Assembly: GCF_028023555.1 (NCBI RefSeq)
Contig: NZ_JAQIOY010000002.1
Coordinates: 1-64,000 of the forward strand
DNA: 64,000 nt
Direction: 5' to 3'
Source of the DNA: Thalassococcus_A lentus
GTDB lineage: Bacteria > Pseudomonadota > Alphaproteobacteria > Rhodobacterales > Rhodobacteraceae
The stretch's first letter is position 1. Every line of letters begins with the position of its first letter. Made by a program: the position numbers and the translations under genes. Of the stretch, positions 26,267-35,034 are shown one piece after another. Below the pieces are notes generated by a model. That model ran no database searches and was not told where the DNA came from. It was given only the letters and a program-made list of their open reading frames with translations.

Positions 26267-27217
26267 ATGGGTCTCATGGGTACATTGGCCAAAGTTGCAA
26301 TCGGATACGCTGCTGCGCGGGGTGTCGACAAACTGGCGGGCGGTGAAGGACTCGGCGGGCTCTTGGGGGGCGGTGCGCAGGTCAAAGCCAGCGATCCCAA
26401 TGCCGCGGCACAGGCTCAGGTTGGCCAGATGATGGCCGGGCAGGGCGCCGAGGATGGCAACCCGCTGTCTGATATGATGTCGAAGATGCAGGAAAGCGGC
26501 TTGGGCGGCATGATGGGTGGCGGCGACGGCGCTGGCAATCCAATGGCCGATATGATGGCCAAGATGCAGGAAGGCGGACTTGGTGGGTTGATGGGTGCCA
26601 TGGGCGGAGGCGCCGGAGGTGCTGGCAACCCAATGGCTGACATGATGGCCAAAATGCAAGAAGGCGGTCTTGGCGCGTTGATGGGCGGCGGACAAGCCGC
26701 GGATACGGGCGACAAGCAGGGCGGTCTGCTTTCGTCCATGGGCGGCGGCGCCGGTTTGGCCGGAATACTGGCCGCGGCCGGCGGCGCAGCGGCTGCGGCA
26801 CAGGGACAGGGCGCGGGTGCCTTGCTCGACGCATTCAACACACGCGAAACGGCACCGGATGCCGAAGCAATTGCCGCGCTGATGTTGCGCGCCATGATTC
26901 AGGCAGCCAAGGCGGATGGCGGCATCGACGAATCCGAAAAAGCGAAGATCCTCGATACGCTGGGCGATGATGCCGACGCCGAGGACATTGCCTTTGTGCA
27001 GGGCCAACTGGCAGCGCCTGTGGATGTAGAGGCGCTTGCCGCAGACACTCCCGAAGCGCAGGCGGCACAGGTCTATTCCGCGTCACTCATGACGATCCGG
27101 GTCGATACGCAGGCCGAAGCGCAGTATCTGGATGCTCTGGCCAAGGCCATGGGCCTGGACGAGACAATGGTCAACACGCTGCATATGCAGATGGGCATTC
27201 AGCCGCTTTATGCCTAG
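26267..27217 (+). CDS. TerB/DUF533-like protein with Met/Gly repeats
   Basis: A 316-residue protein. The central part (about 50-160) has imperfect repeats of the type GNPMADMMAKMQEGGLG, three or four copies, each ending LGGLMG or similar. An Ala/Gly-rich stretch follows. The C-terminal ~120 residues are an acidic helical domain (MIQAAKADGGIDESEKAKIL) of the TerB/DUF533 type linked to tellurite resistance and metal stress. GAGAGGAGC precedes the ATG. The Met-rich repeats could bind metal or membrane; this is inference. Confidence 0.8.
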   Translation: MGLMGTLAKVAIGYAAARGVDKLAGGEGLGGLLGGGAQVKASDPNAAAQAQVGQMMAGQGAEDGNPLSDMMSKMQESGLGGMMGGGDGAGNPMADMMAKMQEGGLGGLMGAMGGGAGGAGNPMADMMAKMQEGGLGALMGGGQAADTGDKQGGLLSSMGGGAGLAGILAAAGGAAAAAQGQGAGALLDAFNTRETAPDAEAIAALMLRAMIQAAKADGGIDESEKAKILDTLGDDADAEDIAFVQGQLAAPVDVEALAADTPEAQAAQVYSASLMTIRVDTQAEAQYLDALAKAMGLDETMVNTLHMQMGIQPLYA

Positions 27218-27253
27218 ACCGGGGCACATCTGCCTCTGAACGGAACGTCAATC

Positions 27254-28123
27254 ATGCCCCAGAACAGCCGGTTTGGTCTTGTGCTCGCGCTGTTCGGGGC
27301 CCTTGTGCTGACGCCGGACGCCATGTTTCTGCGGTGGTCCGGCATGGACGGTTTCCAGATGCTGGGCTGGCGCGGCTTATGTATGGGGGTGATTTTCACG
27401 GCGATTTGGGCTGCAAGCAGCAAAAACCATCGCGCCGACATCGCGATGCTGGGCAGCGGCGCCGGTTTGATTGTCATCGGATGCCAATACTTCAATGCGC
27501 TTTTGTTCCCGGTCGGCATTGGCGGCGCGCCGGTTGCGTCGGTGTTGTTGGGGATTGCTACGGTTCCAATCTGGGCGGCGGTCTTGTCGCGTGTCTTGCA
27601 CGGGGAACGCACCAGCCGCGCCACATGGATAACGATCGGACTTGTGACGCTGGGCATCGCAATTGCGGTGAGCGATAGCAACGAGGGCGGGCACGGGTCT
27701 GCGTCGTTTGGGGCTTTGTGCGGTCTGGGCGTTGCCCTGTGCCTTGCGCTCAGTTTTGCCACTTTGCGCCATGCACCGCGGGTCCCTTTGTTGCTGGCGA
27801 TCGGGGTCGGGGCACTTTTGGCCGGATCAACCGGTTGGACCGTGACGGGACCGGACCGCATGACCGATGGCGCGATGTGGGCTATTCTCGTGACGGCTTG
27901 TTTCATTTTGCCGGTGTCTTTCTTTTCACTCAGTCAGGCATCGCGATTCACCAGCGCGGCTAATGTCAGTCTGCTTTTGCTGCTTGAAACGGTGCTTGGC
28001 CCGGTCTGGGTTTGGTTGGGCACCGGAGAGGCGCCGGGGCCGCTGATGTTGGCTGGGGGCGCGTTGGTGGTGGGCAGTCTTGCGCTGTATCTTTTGCGCA
28101 TGACACGATCCGATCCGATCTGA
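27254..28123 (+). CDS. EamA/DMT-family transporter
   Basis: A 289-residue ten-TM membrane protein with two EamA repeats. It starts PQNSRFGLVLALFGALVLTPDAMFLRW and keeps a GLVTLGIAIAVSDS segment at the mid-domain boundary and LLLLETVLGPVWVWLGTGE in the second half, all family-like. Distinct from the other two EamA genes in the window. Substrate unknown. It lies 36 bp after the TerB-like gene on the same strand and 66 bp before the Fur-family gene. Confidence 0.85.
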   Translation: MPQNSRFGLVLALFGALVLTPDAMFLRWSGMDGFQMLGWRGLCMGVIFTAIWAASSKNHRADIAMLGSGAGLIVIGCQYFNALLFPVGIGGAPVASVLLGIATVPIWAAVLSRVLHGERTSRATWITIGLVTLGIAIAVSDSNEGGHGSASFGALCGLGVALCLALSFATLRHAPRVPLLLAIGVGALLAGSTGWTVTGPDRMTDGAMWAILVTACFILPVSFFSLSQASRFTSAANVSLLLLLETVLGPVWVWLGTGEAPGPLMLAGGALVVGSLALYLLRMTRSDPI

Positions 28124-28189
28124 AGCCTTGGCCTTGGGCCGTTGTTTTGGCACATAGGGTTATCACGCACTCGTCGCCGGAAAATTGCC

Positions 28190-28609
28190 ATGTCAGACAC
28201 CATTGCAAAACGCTGCGCTGCCCATGGCCTTCGTATGACCGGTCAACGCCGGACCATCGCGGACGTTCTGGAAAAGGCCGACGATCATCCGGACGTGGAA
28301 GAGTTGCACGCCCGGGCCAGTGCACGCGATCCTCGTATATCCATCGCCACCGTCTATCGGACCGTAAAGCTGCTGGAGGAGACGGGGATCCTTGAAAAGG
28401 TTGATTTCGGTGATGGGCGGGCGCGGTACGAAGATGCCGAACGCGATCATCATGATCACCTGATCGATATCAAAAGCGGTGCAGTGATTGAATTCGTCGA
28501 TCCGGAAATCGAAGCGCTTCAGGAAAAGATCGCACGAAAACTCGGCTACAAGCTGACCGGTCACCGGATGGAGCTGTACGGCGTACCGTTGCCCAAGGGA
28601 AAACCTTAG
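28190..28609 (+). CDS. Fur-family metalloregulator, Mur-like
   Basis: A 139-residue regulator with a winged helix (RMTGQRRTIADVLEKA, recognition helix ISIATVYRTVKLLEE near 50-65) and a dimerisation domain with the HHDHLID metal site near 88-94. It lacks the CxxC structural-zinc cysteines after that site and lacks the HHH motif of Irr. In Rhodobacterales such proteins usually act as Mur, repressing manganese uptake. ATG at 28190 chosen. Its stop overlaps the convergent YafY gene's stop. Confidence 0.88.
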   Translation: MSDTIAKRCAAHGLRMTGQRRTIADVLEKADDHPDVEELHARASARDPRISIATVYRTVKLLEETGILEKVDFGDGRARYEDAERDHHDHLIDIKSGAVIEFVDPEIEALQEKIARKLGYKLTGHRMELYGVPLPKGKP

Positions 28610-29259
28610 CGGCTGTCGCGCCAATCGGCCAATGTCTTGCCCGGCTCGTCCACAAAGAGACCGGGCAGCACTTGCAGCGCATCGATCCGGTCAAGCGGAA
28701 CTGACAAAAAGCCCGCCGTGGTTTCATCCCAACCGACACCTGTCCAGACGCGGCCCCAGTAATCGATGTGCAATGGGCGCAGGTCATGTGACGCGTCGCC
28801 GACCTTGATCCGCAGCTTCTGCCTTGCACGGATGGCCGCACGGAAGGCGGGCATATGCGCAAAGCCGCGGGCGGCTTCGGCAAAGGCATCTGTCGCGAAT
28901 CCAAACGGGGCAGGGGCCGATCCGCTGTCTTCTGGTAAAACCGCTTCTATCTTGCCAGCGAGCGACCGGGCGGCCTGCGATTGCTCCAGCTCGGACGCCG
29001 AGAGCGCCGCCAGCGCAAGATGCAGAGCCTCCAGTTCCGGTTCTGTCAGGTTCAGCGGGGGCAGGGTGACAGCGGCCTGTGTTGTGTAGCCATAGCCACG
29101 CGCGCCTTCGACCGGAACGCCGGAGGCTGCCAGAACCTCCATATCGCGATAGATGGTTCGCACCGAAACGCCCAGATCCTGGGCCATGGCTTCGGCGGTA
29201 TGCAATTGCCCATCTCTTAGGCGCTGCATCAGCTGATACAGCCGATCTTTGCGTTTCAT
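28606..29259 (-). CDS. YafY/WYL-type transcriptional regulator
   Basis: A 217-residue regulator. The N-terminal helix-turn-helix (RLYQLMQRLRDGQLHTAEAM, then LGVSVRTIYRDMEVLAASGV) is of the HTH_11 type, and the C-terminal domain carries a shortened WYL-like core (LRPLHIDYWGRVWTGVGWDE). WYL domains often sense nucleic-acid or other ligands. The ATG at 29259 is 13 bp from a cluster of TGACA/TGTCA half-sites, which predicts autoregulation. It diverges from tatA and converges with the Mur-like gene. Confidence 0.85.
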   Translation of the reverse strand: MKRKDRLYQLMQRLRDGQLHTAEAMAQDLGVSVRTIYRDMEVLAASGVPVEGARGYGYTTQAAVTLPPLNLTEPELEALHLALAALSASELEQSQAARSLAGKIEAVLPEDSGSAPAPFGFATDAFAEAARGFAHMPAFRAAIRARQKLRIKVGDASHDLRPLHIDYWGRVWTGVGWDETTAGFLSVPLDRIDALQVLPGLFVDEPGKTLADWRDSR

Positions 29260-29271
29260 CGGGCTTGCTCC

Positions 29272-29305
29272 TGACAAAAACCTGTCAACTGACAATGTCA
29301 TGACA
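29272..29305. promoter_or_regulatory. TGACA/TGTCA operator array upstream of the YafY gene
   Basis: Five half-sites lie within 34 bp: TGACA 29272-29276, TGTCA 29283-29287, an 11-bp palindrome TGACAATGTCA at 29290-29300, and TGACA 29301-29305. They sit 13-46 bp upstream of the regulator's ATG, in the divergent YafY/tatA gap. Autoregulatory binding is inferred from position and symmetry. The same 11-bp palindrome occurs at 63087-63097. Confidence 0.6.
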
Positions 29306-29418
29306 AATATGGTGGCTTCAAGGGCTGCTTTGCGCTTTTCGATTCTGAATGGAATCAGTAGACAACGTGGGTGATTTATCGCGGGCGCGATGCGTCTGCG
29401 CCGACAAAGGAGAGAGCA

Positions 29419-29634
29419 ATGCTCAACAATATCGGCCTTCCCGGCCTTCTGCTGATCGCCGTCGTGGTGCTGGTTCTGTTCGGCCGCGGCAAAATTTCGT
29501 CGCTGATGGGTGAAGTTGGCAAAGGCATCACAGCCTTCAAGAAGGGCGTGGATGAGGGCAAGCAAGAGCTTGAAGATCAGGCTGCCGAAGAAGCCAAGGA
29601 CGTCACGCCCGAGGAAGAAAAAGACAAGGTGTAA
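29419..29634 (+). CDS. tatA: TatA, twin-arginine translocase subunit
   Basis: A 71-residue single-TM protein: hydrophobic helix LPGLLLIAVVVLVLFGRGKI, the FGRGK hinge, then an amphipathic helix (SLMGEVGKGITAFKKGVDEG) and an acidic tail. It forms the pore-like assembly of the Tat pathway for folded proteins. The ATG follows AAAGGAGAGAGCA. tatB starts five bases after the stop. Confidence 0.95.
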   Translation: MLNNIGLPGLLLIAVVVLVLFGRGKISSLMGEVGKGITAFKKGVDEGKQELEDQAAEEAKDVTPEEEKDKV

Positions 29635-29639
29635 GCGCC

Positions 29640-30104
29640 ATGTTTGATCTCGGTTGGACCGAGCTTTTGGTGATCGGGGTGGTGGCATTGATCGTCATCG
29701 GCCCCAAAGATCTGCCAATGCTGTTTCGCAATGTGGGTCGTTTCATGGGCAAAGCTCGTGGCATGGCCCGCGAATTTTCGCGCGCCATGAATGACGCTGC
29801 GGATCAGACCGGCGTGCAGGATGTTGCCAAAAGCTTTAAATCGGCCACCAATCCGGTGGGCAGCGCGATGGACGGCGTCAAAGATGCTGCCAAATCCGTG
29901 ACCGCTGGTCTGGACCCCAAGAGCGAGACCGGCAAACTGTCGGCCGAGCGGCTTGAGGCCAAAAAGAAAATCGAGGCCAATGCGGCGCGCACAGCGGCCG
30001 AACGGCTCAAGCGCGAAGCAGACGAAGCGATGCGCAAAGCCGAAGAGCTGGAAACCGCTGCAAAAGCCCCCGTGGCAGACGCCAAGAAAGACAGTGACGC
30101 ATGA
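29640..30104 (+). CDS. tatB: TatB, twin-arginine translocase subunit
   Basis: A 154-residue protein beginning MFDLGWTELLVIGVVALIVIGPKDLPMLFR, the TatB TM and hinge (GPKDLP). An amphipathic helix and a long Lys/Ala/Glu-rich cytoplasmic tail follow. It forms the signal-peptide receptor with TatC. It overlaps tatC by four bases (ATGA). Confidence 0.95.
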   Translation: MFDLGWTELLVIGVVALIVIGPKDLPMLFRNVGRFMGKARGMAREFSRAMNDAADQTGVQDVAKSFKSATNPVGSAMDGVKDAAKSVTAGLDPKSETGKLSAERLEAKKKIEANAARTAAERLKREADEAMRKAEELETAAKAPVADAKKDSDA

Positions 30105-31036
30105 GCACAGCCGAAGAGGAGATTGAAGACAGCGCCGCGCCGCTGATCGAGCATCTCGCTGAGTTGCGCACGCGGCTTATCCGCTGCGTGGTCTATTTTC
30201 TGATTGGCATGGTGATCTGTTTCACCGTGGCCACCCCGATTTTCAACTTCCTGACCGCGCCGCTGTGTCAGGTTCTTGGTGAACGGGGGCAGGACTGTGA
30301 TCTGATCTTCATCAGCCCACAAGAAGGCTTCTTCGTTGCCATCAAGGTTTCGCTTCTGGGCGGGTTTATCCTGTCATTTCCGTTTATTGCCAATCAGTTG
30401 TGGCGTTTTATTGCCCCGGGTTTGTACAAGTCCGAAAAGGGCGCGTTCCTGCCGTTCCTGATTGCGTCGCCTTTCATGTTCTTCCTGGGCGCTTCGTTTG
30501 CCTTCTACGTCGTGACCCCGCTGGCCTATGACTTCTTCCTTGGGTTCCAGCAATTTGGCGGCGAAGGTGAAGCTGTGGTTGGGCAGGAGGTCGAACAGGG
30601 CCTTTCTGTGGTCTTTCAGGGCTCTGCGCAGGAATATCTGAACCTGACCATCAAGTTCATCGTAGCCTTTGGCATGTGCTTCCAGTTGCCTGTACTTTTG
30701 ACCCTGATGGGCAAGGCCGGGCTGGTGTCGGCCAAGGGGCTTGGCGAAGTGCGTAAATACGCGGTTGTCGGCATTCTGGTTCTGGCCGCTCTCGTTACGC
30801 CGCCGGATGTCATCACTCAGGCCATTCTGTTTGTTGTTGTCTACGGTCTCTACGAAGTGTCGATCTTCCTTGTGGGACGGGTCGAGAAAAAGCGCGAGGC
30901 CGAGCTGCGCGAACAAGGTCTTTGGTTCGAGGAAGAACCCGATGTTGAAGACGATCCCATGATGGATGAATTCGACGAAGATCTCGCCGATGGTGAAGAT
31001 CCGGGTGAAGATCCCAAAGATGGGGACCGTTCATGA
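30101..31036 (+). CDS. tatC: TatC, twin-arginine translocase receptor
   Basis: A 311-residue six-TM protein that recognises RR signal peptides. Family blocks are LIEHLAELRTRLIRC at the N terminus, FPFIANQLWRFIAPGLY and LVTPPDVITQ. The cytoplasmic C terminus has an unusually long acidic tail (about 270-311, mostly Asp/Glu). It overlaps tatB and the DUF815 ATPase gene by four bases at each end, so the unit is tatABC-DUF815. Confidence 0.96.
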   Translation: MSTAEEEIEDSAAPLIEHLAELRTRLIRCVVYFLIGMVICFTVATPIFNFLTAPLCQVLGERGQDCDLIFISPQEGFFVAIKVSLLGGFILSFPFIANQLWRFIAPGLYKSEKGAFLPFLIASPFMFFLGASFAFYVVTPLAYDFFLGFQQFGGEGEAVVGQEVEQGLSVVFQGSAQEYLNLTIKFIVAFGMCFQLPVLLTLMGKAGLVSAKGLGEVRKYAVVGILVLAALVTPPDVITQAILFVVVYGLYEVSIFLVGRVEKKREAELREQGLWFEEEPDVEDDPMMDEFDEDLADGEDPGEDPKDGDRS

Positions 31037-31887
31037 CGGAAGCCTTCGAGGCCGACGCCCTTGTGCGAATTGCGGAGGCGCTGGAGCGGATCGCTCCGGC
31101 GCCCATGCAGGCCCCCGATTTCGACGCTGCCGAGGCCTACGTCTGGCACGTCGCACCGGACCGGCTGGAACCTGTGGCGCGGGTGAACCGCATCGACATG
31201 AGCCTGCTGGTGGGGGTCGACCGGTCGCGGGATACTCTCGTGGCCAACACCCGACAGTTCGCTGAGGGCCTGCCTGCCAACAACGCGCTGCTCTGGGGCT
31301 CGCGCGGGATGGGAAAATCCAGTCTGGTCAAGGCGGTGCATGCCGCAGTTCGCGCCGAAGGGCATGACGTCAAACTGGTGGAACTGCAGCGTGAGGACCT
31401 GCCGACGGTGGGCCGCCTGATGAACGTGCTGCGCGCCGCGGATGCCCGGTTTATCCTCTTTTGCGATGATCTGTCTTTTGGCCACGACGATGAACACTAC
31501 AAATCGCTCAAGGCGGTTTTGGATGGTGGTGTTGAGGGACGGCCGGACAATGTTGTGCTCTATGCCACGTCGAACCGGCGGCACCTGATGCCGCGCGACA
31601 TGATCGAGAACGAGCGTTCTTCGGCGATCAACCCCTCCGAAGCCGTTGAGGAAAAGGTATCCCTATCTGACCGTTTCGGATTGTGGCTGGGCTTCCATCC
31701 CTGTTCCCAGGACGACTATCTGGCGATGATCCGGGGGTATTGTGCGGAATACGGCGTCAAGATCGACGATGACACGCTTTGGGCTGAAGCCATTGAATGG
31801 CAGGCAACCCGCGGGTCCCGGTCGGGCCGTGTGGCGTGGCAGTATTTCACGGATCTGGCGGGTCGTCAGGGCGTCGCCCTGCCTTGA
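31033..31887 (+). CDS. DUF815-family AAA ATPase
   Basis: A 284-residue P-loop ATPase. Walker A is LLWGSRGMGKSSL (Lys95), Walker B is FILFCDDLSF near 147, and the TSNRRHLMPRDM segment is a sensor-like block seen in DUF815 proteins. The family's cellular role is not established. Translational coupling to tatC (ATGA overlap) suggests a link to Tat export or co-regulation, but this may be coincidental. Confidence 0.88.
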   Translation: MTEAFEADALVRIAEALERIAPAPMQAPDFDAAEAYVWHVAPDRLEPVARVNRIDMSLLVGVDRSRDTLVANTRQFAEGLPANNALLWGSRGMGKSSLVKAVHAAVRAEGHDVKLVELQREDLPTVGRLMNVLRAADARFILFCDDLSFGHDDEHYKSLKAVLDGGVEGRPDNVVLYATSNRRHLMPRDMIENERSSAINPSEAVEEKVSLSDRFGLWLGFHPCSQDDYLAMIRGYCAEYGVKIDDDTLWAEAIEWQATRGSRSGRVAWQYFTDLAGRQGVALP

Positions 31888-31918
31888 CCTTGGGCGCTGC
31901 GCACCGTAGCGCAGAGCC

Positions 31919-33742
31919 ATGGCACAGGCACCTTTACTTCAGCTTTCGGATATTGCGCTGACCTTTGGCGGGGATCCGGTTTTCGATGGTCTTTCACTGA
32001 CGGTTCAGCCCGGGGATCGGGTTGCGCTGGTTGGGCGAAACGGGTCCGGCAAATCCACCTTGATGAAGGTGATGGCTGGGTTGGTCGAAGCAGACAAGGG
32101 CGTCATCACAGTGCCCAGCGGCACCTCGGTCGGCTACATGGAGCAGGACCCAGACCTGTCGGGTTTTGAGACGCTGGGCGATTTTGCCAGCGCGGGTCTT
32201 GCACCATCGGAAATGTACCGCGTCGAACGGGCCGGTGAAGGGCTTAAATTCGACCCGTCAAAACCCGTTGCCACGGCCTCGGGGGGCGAACGCCGCCGTG
32301 CGGCATTGGCCCGCTTGATGGCAGAAGAGCCGGACCTGATGCTTCTGGACGAGCCGACAAACCATCTCGACATCGAAGCGATCGGCTGGCTGGAAGACGA
32401 GCTGCGCCATACGCGCGCTGCCTTTGTGCTGATCAGCCACGACCGCCGTTTCCTGACGCAGCTGACGCGCGCGACGCTATGGATTGACCGGGGGCAGGTG
32501 CGGCGGCTGGACAAGGGTTTTGCTGCCTTCGAGGACTGGCGCGACAAGGCCTGGGATGACGAAGACATGCAGCGCCACAAGCTGGATCGCAAAATCAAAG
32601 CCGAGGCCCGCTGGGCCGTGGAAGGCATCAGTGCACGCCGCAAGCGTAACCAAGGCCGCGTGCGCGCGCTTCAGGCGCTACGCGCGGAACGGGCCGGGCA
32701 GATCAAGCGGCAGGGCGCTGCTGCCATGGCGTTCGAAGCTGGTCCTAAATCCGGCAAGAAAGTCATCGAGGCGCGTGGTGTAAGCCATGCTTTTGGTGAC
32801 AAAGCCATTGTGCGGGACTTTACCTTGACCGTTCAGCGTGGGGATCGCGTGGCCTTTGTCGGGCCAAATGGCGTTGGCAAGACCACCCTCATCCGCATTT
32901 TGATGGGCGAAATTGCACCGGATCAGGGCAGCGTAAAGCTGGGCACCAATCTGCTGCCGGCTGTCTTTGATCAGACGCGTGCGCAGCTCGACCCGAACAT
33001 GAGCCTTTGGGACAGCCTGACCGGCGACAAGGACATGCGGGTGTCCGGTAAGGCGGATCAGGTCTTGGTGCGCGGCCAGCCCAAACATGTTGTCGGCTAC
33101 CTCAAGGAATTCCTGTTTGACGAGGCACAGGCCCGCGCGCCTGTCCGGTCTCTGTCAGGGGGCGAAAAGGCACGGCTGCTGCTGGCCAAGATCATGGCGC
33201 GTGAAAGCAATCTTCTTGTGCTGGACGAACCAACCAACGATCTGGACGTTGAAACGCTGGATTTGCTGCAGGATCTGCTGGGTGAATACGACGGCACCGT
33301 GCTGTTGATCAGCCACGATAGGGATTTTCTGGATCGGGTGGCCTCGACCACGATTGCCATGGAGGGGCGGGGCCGCGCTGTGGTCTATGCTGGCGGCTGG
33401 TCGGATTATCAGGCGCAAAAGTCGGAAACCGAAACGCCGGACACGCCTGCGTCAAAGGCCAAGACGGTCAAACCGTCCCCAAAGGCCGAAGCCAAAGCCA
33501 AGTCGGCGCAATCCGGGCTTACCTTTACAGAAAAGCACCGCCTTGAGGAACTGCCGGGCCTGATCGAACGGCTCGAATCCGAGATCGCAAAGCTGGAAAC
33601 CCTGATGGCGGATCCCGAATTGTTCACGCGCGAACCGGTCAAGTTCAAGAAGGCCAGCGAAGCGCTGACACAGCGCCAAGAGGCCTTGGCGTCAGCCGAA
33701 GAAGAGTGGCTGACGCTGGAAGAAAAGGCCGAGGCAGGCTGA
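31919..33742 (+). CDS. ABC-F family ATPase (Uup-like)
   Basis: A 607-residue protein with two ABC cassettes and no TM segments. Cassette 1: GRNGSGKSTL, signature ASGGERRRAALARL, LLLDEPTNHLD. The linker is basic (about 215-270). Cassette 2: GPNGVGKTTL, signature LSGGEKARLLLAKI, LVLDEPTNDLD. A C-terminal coiled coil (about 535-605) resembles Uup. ABC-F proteins act on ribosomes or on replication-linked structures rather than transport. It converges on the nlpD-like gene with 11 bp between stops. Confidence 0.92.
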   Translation: MAQAPLLQLSDIALTFGGDPVFDGLSLTVQPGDRVALVGRNGSGKSTLMKVMAGLVEADKGVITVPSGTSVGYMEQDPDLSGFETLGDFASAGLAPSEMYRVERAGEGLKFDPSKPVATASGGERRRAALARLMAEEPDLMLLDEPTNHLDIEAIGWLEDELRHTRAAFVLISHDRRFLTQLTRATLWIDRGQVRRLDKGFAAFEDWRDKAWDDEDMQRHKLDRKIKAEARWAVEGISARRKRNQGRVRALQALRAERAGQIKRQGAAAMAFEAGPKSGKKVIEARGVSHAFGDKAIVRDFTLTVQRGDRVAFVGPNGVGKTTLIRILMGEIAPDQGSVKLGTNLLPAVFDQTRAQLDPNMSLWDSLTGDKDMRVSGKADQVLVRGQPKHVVGYLKEFLFDEAQARAPVRSLSGGEKARLLLAKIMARESNLLVLDEPTNDLDVETLDLLQDLLGEYDGTVLLISHDRDFLDRVASTTIAMEGRGRAVVYAGGWSDYQAQKSETETPDTPASKAKTVKPSPKAEAKAKSAQSGLTFTEKHRLEELPGLIERLESEIAKLETLMADPELFTREPVKFKKASEALTQRQEALASAEEEWLTLEEKAEAG

Positions 33743-33753
33743 GGAACGCGGGA

Positions 33754-34974
33754 TTACTGCAGGTACCGCATGGGATCGAGGCTATCGAAGCCCTTGCGGA
33801 CCTCGAAGTGCACGAAGGACGGATCACCCGGTGCCACCTGCGCAATGCTCTGGCCCTTGCTGACCGCATCACCCTTGCTGACCTTCAAGTCGCCAATATG
33901 CGTGTAGATTGTCACCAGATCATCCGGGTGACGGATCACGAGGATTGTCACATTCTCAGTGTTCTTGGTGACGGCGGCAACTTGACCGGACGCAGCGGCC
34001 TTGACCGTCGTGCCAGCGCTGGCGCTGATGTCGATGCCTTCGTTCCGGCCCTTGGCATATTCGCGGATGATGCTGCCGCTGACAGGCATGATCATGGCTG
34101 CGTTCGAAGGTTTGGCCTGTGACTGACCAATATCAGCGACCGGCTTTTTCTCTTCGGGTTTGGGCTGCGCCTCTGCAGCGGGGGCTGGTTCGGCCTTGGC
34201 GGGCGGAGGCGTTTCTGCGGGCAGGGGTTTGACCGCGGATGGCGGCACCGGCGTCGGAGATCCGGCACCCGGTTCGATGACCCGCGGTTCCGGCTCGGCA
34301 ACCTGTTCGGGCGCTTCTTCAACGGCGGGGATTAGCAGGAACTGGCCTTCACGGATTGAATAGTCGCGGTCCAGCGCGTTCCATTCCGCCAAGGCGCGAG
34401 GACTGACGTTGTAAAGACGCGCAATGGTGAATGCGGTCTCGCCGCGCGCAACCTTGTGGCGGACCGGTTCGACCCCGGTTTGAATATCGCTGGCCTGAAC
34501 GGGCGTTGGGTCTGCCCGGTCGATCGCACCCGCTGCCAATGTGGTGACATCCACTTCGGCGGCTGGACGGATTGGACCGCTGACTGCTGCGCCTGTGGCG
34601 GGCGAGGGTTCGGCCACGCGACGGGGCAGGGCAATGATTTCACCGCGCCGCAGAGTGTCGTTGATCTGAATGCCGTTGTAGCGTGCCAGTTCTGCGGCAG
34701 GCAGGCCAACCCGTTCGGCCAGAGTGGCGATCGTGTCGCCGCGTTTGGCAACCGCTACCTGATAGTTCGGGTAGGAAATGATGCCTCGGTCGTCCGGCTT
34801 TGGCCGGTCTGCGGTGGCTTTCAGAGCGGCTTCTGAGGTGTCGACGGAACCGCCGATCTTGCCGCGCAGGTCAAAGTCAATCGGGCCGGTGCAGGCCCCG
34901 AGCGCAGCCACCAGCGCAAATGCGCAGGTAAGCGAACGGGTCTGGCCAATCTGGCGCTTAGGCATTGCTGTCAT
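33754..34974 (-). CDS. NlpD-like LysM/M23 lipoprotein with degenerate active site
   Basis: A 406-residue lipoprotein: lipobox LGAC with Cys28, two LysM domains (about 62-115 and 175-220), a Pro/Ala/Glu-rich linker, and a C-terminal M23 domain. The first zinc motif reads NEGIDI instead of HxGxDi, while VHFEV keeps one histidine. This loss points to an amidase activator (as for NlpD/EnvC) rather than an active endopeptidase. ATG 34974 has GAGG at good spacing; 34965 and 35025 are alternatives. It is last in surE-pcm-nlpD. Confidence 0.88.
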   Translation of the reverse strand: MTAMPKRQIGQTRSLTCAFALVAALGACTGPIDFDLRGKIGGSVDTSEAALKATADRPKPDDRGIISYPNYQVAVAKRGDTIATLAERVGLPAAELARYNGIQINDTLRRGEIIALPRRVAEPSPATGAAVSGPIRPAAEVDVTTLAAGAIDRADPTPVQASDIQTGVEPVRHKVARGETAFTIARLYNVSPRALAEWNALDRDYSIREGQFLLIPAVEEAPEQVAEPEPRVIEPGAGSPTPVPPSAVKPLPAETPPPAKAEPAPAAEAQPKPEEKKPVADIGQSQAKPSNAAMIMPVSGSIIREYAKGRNEGIDISASAGTTVKAAASGQVAAVTKNTENVTILVIRHPDDLVTIYTHIGDLKVSKGDAVSKGQSIAQVAPGDPSFVHFEVRKGFDSLDPMRYLQ

Positions 34975-35034
34975 CTCGATGTCCTCAAGGCGCGCCCCGT
35001 TTTTCCGGAGCGTCGGTTCATTCATTCACAAAGC

